Shown: positions 57,758 to 64,000 of the stretch, piece after piece
Layout: each line of letters begins with the position of its first letter
Numbering within the stretch: position 1 is the stretch's first letter
Assembly: GCF_024679245.1 (NCBI RefSeq)
Contig: NC_090184.1
Location: 14,656,144-14,720,143 of the forward strand
Direction of reading: 5' to 3'
Origin: Pseudorasbora parva
Taxonomy: Eukaryota; Chordata; Actinopteri; Cypriniformes; Gobionidae
Length of the DNA: 64,000 nt
The notes under the pieces: model-generated
Databases searched by the model: none
What the model was told of the DNA's origin: nothing
Seen by the model: only the letters and a program-made list of their open reading frames with translations
Program-made: the position numbers and the translations under genes

Positions 57758-58330
57758 CTTTTTCACACTGGACGCGTAACGAAAAAGCGAAGCGAATAAG
57801 CAAATATTTCGCGTCAAAACCATTCACATCAGCCGCGACACGAATTTGTGACATTTCAGAGCTCCAATATTCCAAAACATTTGTGGTGACAGCTGAGAAA
57901 ACATGGACACTTCATCATTCAGTGAAGATGAGCTTTTCATTTTATTTAAAAGACCGAAAAGAAGGTTTTGGGTGCACCCAGTCGTACAAGAACAGAGAGT
58001 TTGAAGGGGAGTATGCTAAATTAATCTTGTAACTAACAGGAGCTAAAACTTTATCATAGCCGGTTCTGCACTTTCTTTCTAAAGTCTGTGGGACAATTTG
58101 AGGAGTTCCTCCAGAGGCAGAAGCAGCGCATCCGACGAGACAAATACACACTTCAGGAATCAATCGATCCAGAAAGCGATTGATTTCTGTTGAGTCACAG
58201 TTCAGTTGAGTCACAATGCAATCATTTAAGTGCCACAGACATACTGATGGCAACACATTTCCTTTCCATATTCACGGACACAAGGTTTAGAAAAAATTAA
58301 ATAAAAATTAACGATTTATAAAAGTTTTTT
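57758..58330. other. Foreign segment replacing the middle of the transposase
   Basis: From CCCTTTTTCACACTGGACGC to about GGGGGGCCAAGG the sequence does not follow the mariner family. The left end resembles inverted-repeat termini of the TTCACACTGGACGCG type, but no matching right end is seen. It may be a rearranged or truncated element. Confidence 0.4.
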
Positions 58331-58359
58331 TGGGGGGCCAAGGTTAAATTAAAATGGGC

Positions 58360-58821
58360 TATGGCAAAGAAGTCTGTATCTCTGATGGTATGGGGTTGCA
58401 TGTGTGTGTGTGGCTTACACATCTGGAAAGGCACCATCAATGCTGAAAGGTATATCCATGTTCTAGAACAACAAATACTCCCAACCAACATCGTCTCTTT
58501 CAGGGAATACCTTGCGTTTTCCAACATGACAATGCCAGACCACATACTGCATCAATTACAACATCATAGCTGCATTGAAGAAGGATCCAGGTACTGAAAT
58601 GGCCAGACTGCAGTCCAGCACTTTCACCCATAGAAAACATTTGGAGGATCATAAAGAGGAAGATGCGACAAAGAAGACCTAAGACAGTTGAGCAACTAGA
58701 AGCCTGTATTAGACAAGAATGGGACAACATTCCTATTCATAAACTTGAGCAACTTGTCTTCTCAGTCCCTAGACGTTTGCAGACTGTTATAAAAAGAAGA
58801 GGGAATGCCACACAGTGGTAA
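58360..58821 (+). pseudogene. Mariner/Tc1 transposase C-terminal fragment
   Basis: Contains KSVSLMVWGCMCVCG, WKGTINAERYIHVLEQQILP and, in another frame, RPKTVEQLEACIRQEW and VPRRLQTVIKRRGNATQW before TAA 58819. This is the latter half of the DDE domain and the C-terminus, broken by frameshifts. Confidence 0.85.
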
Positions 58822-59000
58822 ACATGGCATTATCACAGCTTTTTTGAGATGTGTTGATGCCATGAAATTTAAAATAAACTTATGTTTCCCTTAAAATGAT
58901 TTATTTTCTCAGTTTAAACATTTGATATCTCATCTATGTTGTATTCTGAATAAAATATTGAAATTTAAAAATTTGTCACAACTTTTTGTAATCGGGTTTT

Positions 59001-59105
<105 letters not shown>

Positions 59106-59129
59106 GATTTTATTTATAATGCACTTTTC

Positions 59130-60248
59130 CAGGGCCGGCTCTAGCTCTTTGGTTGCCCTAGGCGAGATGGAGTTTTGCGCCCCCCACCCCAACCCACTCA
59201 CTTTTATCGTCTCTATTCTAATTCAGCACGTCTGTTTTCCTAGGCCTACCCCTAACTGAGAAGCACTTATTATTAAACACGTTCGACGCTTTATTTCCAC
59301 TTTTCAAACATTTTCTCACTTTTTATTGAAAATAAATGCCTTTCCGATCTGATATGTGATGGGAAAAGGGAATAGAGCGAGTGTGGTAAAAGGCAGGATC
59401 GAACCTCCGATTGATCTGCATCAAATCTTTATGCTAGTGCGTCTTACCACTACACCACAGCCACTATAAAGAAGTTGATGAACCCAGCATATTTGTGTTT
59501 AATGTAAATAATATGGTATCTATCGTTAGGCTGCTCCAGTAAAAAAAAAAACGAGAGGCCGTATTTATTTCCTTCCGACGCCCACGTAGAGAGCGTTTGT
59601 ACTTTTTATAACTAACGTGCATACGTTATCCATATTCATAACGAACTGGACTTTTGATATTTAAATGACATCCATGTAGGTTATTGTAGATTATTGTCAG
59701 TGAAGTTATGTTTGCAATACGTAACGTTATAGTAATTATGTAGAAAACTAGCAAGTGATAGCTTAGTGACAATATTAATAATATTTATAAAATAAATATT
59801 AGTTGATAAGATTGATACTAAGTAATTTTTTGATTTGTTTGACATCTTATTGGCTGAGATAAGAAGACTAACCTCTATACTGGGCTTTCTTTCGATTTTA
59901 TTCCTTTCTCTTTTTCTCTTTTTCCGTCCCTGTGCACCCGCGGGTTTAGGCGCCTCATTTTTGATGAACGCGCAAGATGAGCACTTGCCTGACCTAACGC
60001 CTGAACTAATAATCAATAATCACCATCAATTCAATCCAATAATCAGGTTGATAAGTAATTAAACGTGTGGCTGAGGGGGCGCCCTATGATGATTATGTTT
60101 CATGAACATTATGTTGTATTTCGCTTGTTCCGATTATATGCTTAATGGGATTGGGAAGTAATGGGCGGCACTGGAGCGCGCTCGCGCCCCTAACACAATT
60201 GTCGCCCTAGGCGACCGCCTAGCTCGCCTATAGCAAACGCCGGCCCTG
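59130..60248. mobile_element. Non-autonomous hAT element (1,119 bp)
   Basis: CAGGGCCGGCTCTAG at the left is inverted as GCCGGCCCTG at the right. The 8-bp duplication CACTTTTC is perfect (59122-59129, 60249-60256). The subterminal words CCCTAGGCGAG and CTAGGCGACC are typical of a widespread fish hAT group. No transposase is visible. It carries a tRNA-like stretch. Confidence 0.92.
59385..59462 (-). other. tRNA-like stretch with A and B boxes
   Basis: On the minus strand TGGTGTAGTGG (A-box-like, 59447-59457) and GGTTCGATCC (B-box-like, one base short, 59396-59405) are spaced about 40 bp apart, as in a pol III type-2 promoter. The cloverleaf does not fold cleanly by eye, so this is a tRNA pseudogene or SINE head rather than a working tRNA. 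Confidence 0.5.
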
Positions 60249-60370
60249 CACTTTTCATTCCGAAGAATCTCAAAGTGCAACAAAGGGAAAAAATAGAATA
60301 AAAATAACAAAACAAAACAATGAATAACAAGTAAGAATGAATACTACAAACAATCAACCAACACAGAAAA
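60249..60370. repeat. Continuation of the dispersed repeat split by hAT
   Basis: CACTTTTCATTCCGAAGAAT followed by CTCAAAGTGCAACAAAGGG continues the sequence broken off at 59129. Confidence 0.7.
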
Positions 60371-60990
60371 CAGAACAGAAACAGAGCTGATGGTGAACAG
60401 AAACAGAGCTGATGGTGAACAGAAACAGAGCTGATGGTGAAGAGAAACAGAGCTGATGGTGAACAGAAACAGAGCTGATGGTGAACAGAAACAGAGCTGA
60501 TGGTGAAGAGAAACAGAGCTGATGGTGAACAGAAACAGAGCTGATGGTGAACAGAAACAGAGCTGATGGTGAAGAGAAACAGAGCTGATGGTGAACAGAA
60601 ACAGAGCTGATGGTGAACAGAAACAGAGCTGATGGTGAACAGAAACAGAGCTGATGGTGAACAGAAACAGAGCTGATGGTGAAGAGAAACAGAGCTGATG
60701 GTGAACAGAAACAAAGCTGATGGTGAACAGAAACAGAGCTGATGGTGAACAGAAACAAAGCTGATGGTGAACAGAAACAGAGCTTATGGTGAACAGAAAA
60801 CAGAGCTGATGGTGAACAGAAACAGAGCTGATGGTGAACAGAAACAGAGCTGATGGTGAACAGAAAACAGAGCTGATGGTGAACAGAAACAAAGCTGATG
60901 GTGAACAGAAAACAGCTGATGGTGAATAGAAACAGAGCTGATGGTGAACAGAAACAGAGCTGATGGTGAACAGAAACAGAGCTGATGGTG
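60371..60990. repeat. Minisatellite, 22-bp unit, about 28 copies
   Basis: The unit contains CAGAGCTGATGGTGAACAGA with variants GAAGAG and CAAAGC and some 21- or 23-bp units. As 22 is not a multiple of three, minus-strand frames cycle (FLFTISSVS, FCSPSAL) and are not genes. Confidence 0.95.
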
Positions 60991-61530
60991 GAAGTCTATG
61001 TTAGCTCCGCAGCACACTGTGGTCCACTCCATGTTTTAAATTTCTCCCAGCGGCAGTGTCCTGATGACATCGTCGAGGCATGACAGCTGAAAACCAGATG
61101 ATGGGTCTTCATGACGATTCAAACGATGGGGATCGCCACAGTACCATGCAGGAGGCAGAACATTTTTCCGGGCACTTCTGTGGACACACCAGGGTCGGCG
61201 CAGAAGTCCAAGCCGCTCCACCGCCGCAATGCAGGACGGAACAGCGGCGCAGCCGAGAAGCGGAACATCCCAACATCATGCCGGACGCCGATGACGATGG
61301 CCCGGATGACGCTAGCCCGGTGCAAACTTCAGCCACCATGCAGCTCAAGCCCAAGGGAGACCACCAGTGAGCAGCGGCGAGCAACATCAAATGTCCTTCA
61401 AACCAGAACCAACCGCAGCAATTCAAACATAAACATTAACGTTAGAGAAGCGGTGGAAAACGGCGAAGAGACGAACAACGTCCTCTCAGTGGCTGCCAGC
61501 AATCAGCAACAGTCCCAATTGTAGCTCTGA
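60991..61530. other. GC-richer segment of unknown repeat
   Basis: GGAAGTCTATGTTAGCTCCG, CAGCGGCAGTGTCCTGATGA and GACATCGTCGAGGCATGACA look like the continuation of the repeat begun at 59064. Both strands are open for 90-140 codons, but no domain is recognised. Confidence 0.4.
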
Positions 61531-61924
61531 CTGTTAGACTAGTCACAAACATAAGAAAATAAAATAAAATCTAAATCTAATAGTACAGTAACATGATTTG
61601 TGGGTGGAGAAGCGGCGAACAGACAACGCCAGCGTCCTCTCCCCCACGTTGCCTAGCAACCCACTATATATATTTATTTTTTTATTATTTTATGGAAGTT
61701 TGTTTAAATAAAACATTTTAAAAGATAATTGCGAATGTTATCTCAACAAATCAGATTTTTGTGTGTGTGTGATAGAAACTCACTATTGCAAATTATGTGA
61801 AAATATGAGATATAAAGTAACACGCAATTGGAGTTTATTTTTTTTTTTACATAATTACAAAATATAATTCCAAGAAAAAAGTCAGAATTGTGTGATAAAA
61901 GTCACAATTATTATTATTATTATA

Positions 61925-61963
<39 letters not shown>

Positions 61964-62252
61964 TTATTTTTTTTCATTTATTTAATTATATTTAGTGCCA
62001 CTAGTGGTGCACACTTCACCTTTAGTTAAGTGTCATTTTGAGCAGCTTTGATGAAGACATATGGACTTGTCTAGCAAAAAAGAGGAATGACCAATTCAGT
62101 AGTGCTTAAATTCCAGTGATCATCCATATGGTGTCTACTGTCAAGGTTTTAAATCGCCTGTGGTTTACTCTATCTCATATATCACTCTCACTAATCTTAC
62201 AGACAGACAGGCAGACAGATCCATCCTGAACACATCATCTTACACACAAGCA
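61531..62252. other. Spacer with (ATT)n
   Basis: (ATT)n lies at about 61909-61963. The rest is AT-rich and unassigned. Confidence 0.5.
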
Positions 62253-62515
62253 ACTTACTAGTGTGTGTGTGTGGTTCAGGTATACCCTGTGTTATAGGAA
62301 CAAAATGTCCCCACGAAGTTCAATCTTTGAGAAATCTATGGACATTTCTGGTCCCCATGAGGAAGACTAAGTGATGTATTCTTTTGAAAATGTAAGAATG
62401 AAGAAAGCTTTCTGTGATAGGTAGGTTAAGGGTTATGAGGTAGAATATACATTTGTATAAAAACCATTGTCTATGGAAAGTCCCTACAAAACGTACGTGT
62501 GTGTGTGCGTGTGCC
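62253..62515. repeat. (GT)n-bounded teleost repeat with GTCCCCA words
   Basis: (GT)n, GGTTCAGGTATACC, AAATGTCCCCACGAAG, TGGTCCCCATGAGGAAGAC, TAGGTTAAGGGTTATGAGG, then (GT)n again. This is a common fish repeat usually ending in CA tracts. Its vocabulary is akin to the TTATGAGGACA arrays. Confidence 0.65.
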
Positions 62516-63316
62516 TGCACCTTGTGGTCATTGATTCTCAAAGATGTGGGCCCTGACAGAGTCACTGAACAGATGTGAAGTGTAGACAAATATTTGTCAG
62601 GGAGATGTCAGGGAGATTTTTCCATGCTGGGATTAGCATTGCAGCTAAAACGGTCAGCCAAGCCATGGAAGCAAGTAACTGGACACCACCCTTTAGACTA
62701 AAAAAAAAAAGAATGTAAAGAGAAAGTAAATGAGTACCTATGTGAGAAGCAGCACTTGGTGAACAGCAGGATTATCCCATAATGCCCTGCCTTTGTCAAA
62801 TGCCACTTTGTCTTGATGAGGCAGCTCAAGCATTTCTCAAAGTTTCTAGATGTGGTCTGAGGAAATGGCAACTAGCTTAAGATGAGCTGTGAGAGAGTTG
62901 TTTTAACATCAACATGGAAAAACACCTTTCTACTTAAGCATTACACCCACGGTTCAGGCTTGTAATAACATTTGAGCCACGTTACCCTCTCATTGCGAGT
63001 AGCTGTCATCTTTGAGCAGAGAAGGTTTTTGATGTGGAGGTGCAGAGACTGCAGAGCGTGTAATAGGAGACCTACAGAACTACATCTCCATCAACACGTA
63101 TAAAACACCTGGAGAAACACTCACTCAAACTGCTGTAAGAAGATTAATGGGTTCACAGCTCGAACCACAAAATTTTAGCATCGTATTAAACAGATTTCTG
63201 TTGACAATGGCTTTAAAAGCAACTATTACTTTGCTTCTGCATTCTAGTCTAATATTTCATGGTCATGTACAAAAAATATTATAATTTTAATGGTAAAATA
63301 CTGTACAAAAGCTACT
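62516..63316. other. Unassigned spacer
   Basis: No recognised feature; a short poly(A) lies near 62700. Confidence 0.5.
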
Positions 63317-63560
63317 TTAAAGGGATCCCATGGTGTTGAGACTTGTATGGCTTAATATAACATAAATGATGTCTCTTACTGAATTATGTGGTAGAAAACC
63401 CATGAAAGATCTACGTTATTTAAAAAATCGATTTTATATTTGGACCATGGGCGGCGCCATTTTGTTTGCGTTCTAGGTTGATGACGTAGAGTGGTTGAAC
63501 TCCTCAATCAGCTGGCGTTACCCGTAGCTATTTTTACCACAACGCAACTCGAAAATTGTT
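63317..63560. mobile_element. Fragment of a TTAA-type DNA element
   Basis: TTTAAAGGGATCCCATGGTG then GACTTGTATGGCTTAATATA and ATGGGCGGCGCCATTTTGTT resemble a common fish non-autonomous element. The second terminus is not found. Confidence 0.45.
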
Positions 63561-63655
63561 TAAGAGTTAAACAAAACAAATGAATTGCTTTGTAATTGTA
63601 CTTAAAACACACTCAAACATACATGTGCACACAAACTCACCTACACAAGTCACAA

Positions 63656-64000
63656 ACAGATCGGCGGGCGCGCACACACACACCTGACTGCTCTGTCTCA
63701 ATCGCATGCATCATCACCAAAACATCCTGCCTCTCTTCCTCACGTTACTTTATCCCATCGTCCTACCTAGATATTTCCCTCTGCTGGTCACATTAGGCAT
63801 TATAGTTAATCTACTATCAACAGTCTATCTAGGGAACAGGATGTGTTGAACAGGATATCAACAAAGGGAATAGATTGAGGGTTATGTATGCGCGCGCAGT
63901 GCGTGCGTGTGTGTGTGTGTTCGCGCCGATCTGTTGGGCTGGGTGTGTGTTCGCGCCGATCTGTTGGTGTGTGTGTGTGTTGCTGTGTTCGCGCCGATCT
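63656..64000. repeat. CG-rich inverted and tandem repeat at window end
   Basis: AGATCGGCGGGCGCGCACAC (63658) is the near-inverse of GTGTGTTCGCGCCGATCTGT, which recurs three times from 63915 to the end. Mixed (GT)n lies between copies. The array continues beyond the window. Confidence 0.8.

Larger units (their letters stand above)
56831..58998 (+). mobile_element. Tc1/mariner element with nested insertions
   Basis: The left end AACCAAAAATGCTCAGACAC and right end ACAACTTTTTGTAATCGGGTT are decayed inverse repeats. Subterminal ACATATCAAATGTT at the left mirrors AACATTTGATATCTCATC at the right. The interior follows a known fish mariner-like family (TTCCCAAAAAGTTGGGACAG, GGTATAAAAAGAGCCTCTCAG). 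A solo LTR (56904-57295) and a replaced segment (57758-58330) interrupt it. Confidence 0.8.

Noticed and set aside
60190..60892. Long minus-strand frames of FLFTISSVSVHHQLCFCSPS type
   Set aside because: They are translations of the 22-bp minisatellite, in which all frames cycle; no start context or domain supports a gene.
61080..61524. Possible host exon with ~95-137-codon frames
   Set aside because: Several overlapping frames are open on both strands, no splice or domain evidence, and the flanks look repetitive.

Overview
The window looks like non-coding, transposon-dense DNA of a teleost fish, most likely a cyprinid. It is AT-rich and full of microsatellites. Nearly all recognisable sequence matches repeat families I know from zebrafish and carp-like genomes: Tc1/mariner, hAT, Harbinger-like and TTAA-type DNA elements, DIRS-like and Gypsy-like retroelements, and minisatellites. 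I found no host protein-coding exon, no rRNA and no convincing intact tRNA. Family names rest on memory of consensus sequences and alignment by eye; boundaries marked by target-site duplications (TSDs) were read directly.

Layout. 1-4.1 kb: small non-autonomous DNA elements, two of them abutting. 4.1-12.3 kb: a Tc1-like relic split by a large retroelement. Three 732-bp LTRs alternate with two internal regions (LTR-internal-LTR-internal-LTR, minus strand), flanked by one 5-bp TSD (CAACC). Each internal region has one long open frame (859 and 940 codons) with a gag-like N-terminus and an in-frame 27-bp repeat present 10 or 19 times. No protease, reverse transcriptase or integrase is present, so the element is non-autonomous. 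13.4-15.5 kb: promoter-, splice- and polyA-like signals with an 887-bp hAT insertion bounded by a perfect 8-bp TSD. 17-24 kb: Harbinger-like, hAT-like, DIRS-like and Tc1 relics. 25.0-44.4 kb: a 19-kb block with (CA)n tracts at both ends. It holds about 45 copies of a ~113-bp unit in one orientation, a 63-bp satellite with telomere-like words and a 9-unit higher-order repeat, then about 8 copies of the first unit in the opposite orientation. After these come nested hAT/foldback elements. 45.6-54.3 kb: four Tc1-like relics with nested insertions, one possibly Helitron-like. 56.8-59.0 kb: a dead mariner/Tc1 element containing a solo LTR. 59.1-61.5 kb: a dispersed repeat split by a 1,119-bp hAT element (perfect 8-bp TSD, tRNA-like stretch inside), followed by a 22-bp minisatellite. 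The rest is non-repetitive by eye and may be intergenic or intronic.

The only intact long reading frames are the two retroelement ORFs. All Tc1/mariner, DIRS and Myb-like coding traces are broken. The most notable items are the tandem LTR element with its expanding in-frame repeat and the inverted pair of micro/minisatellite arrays flanking the 63-bp satellite.
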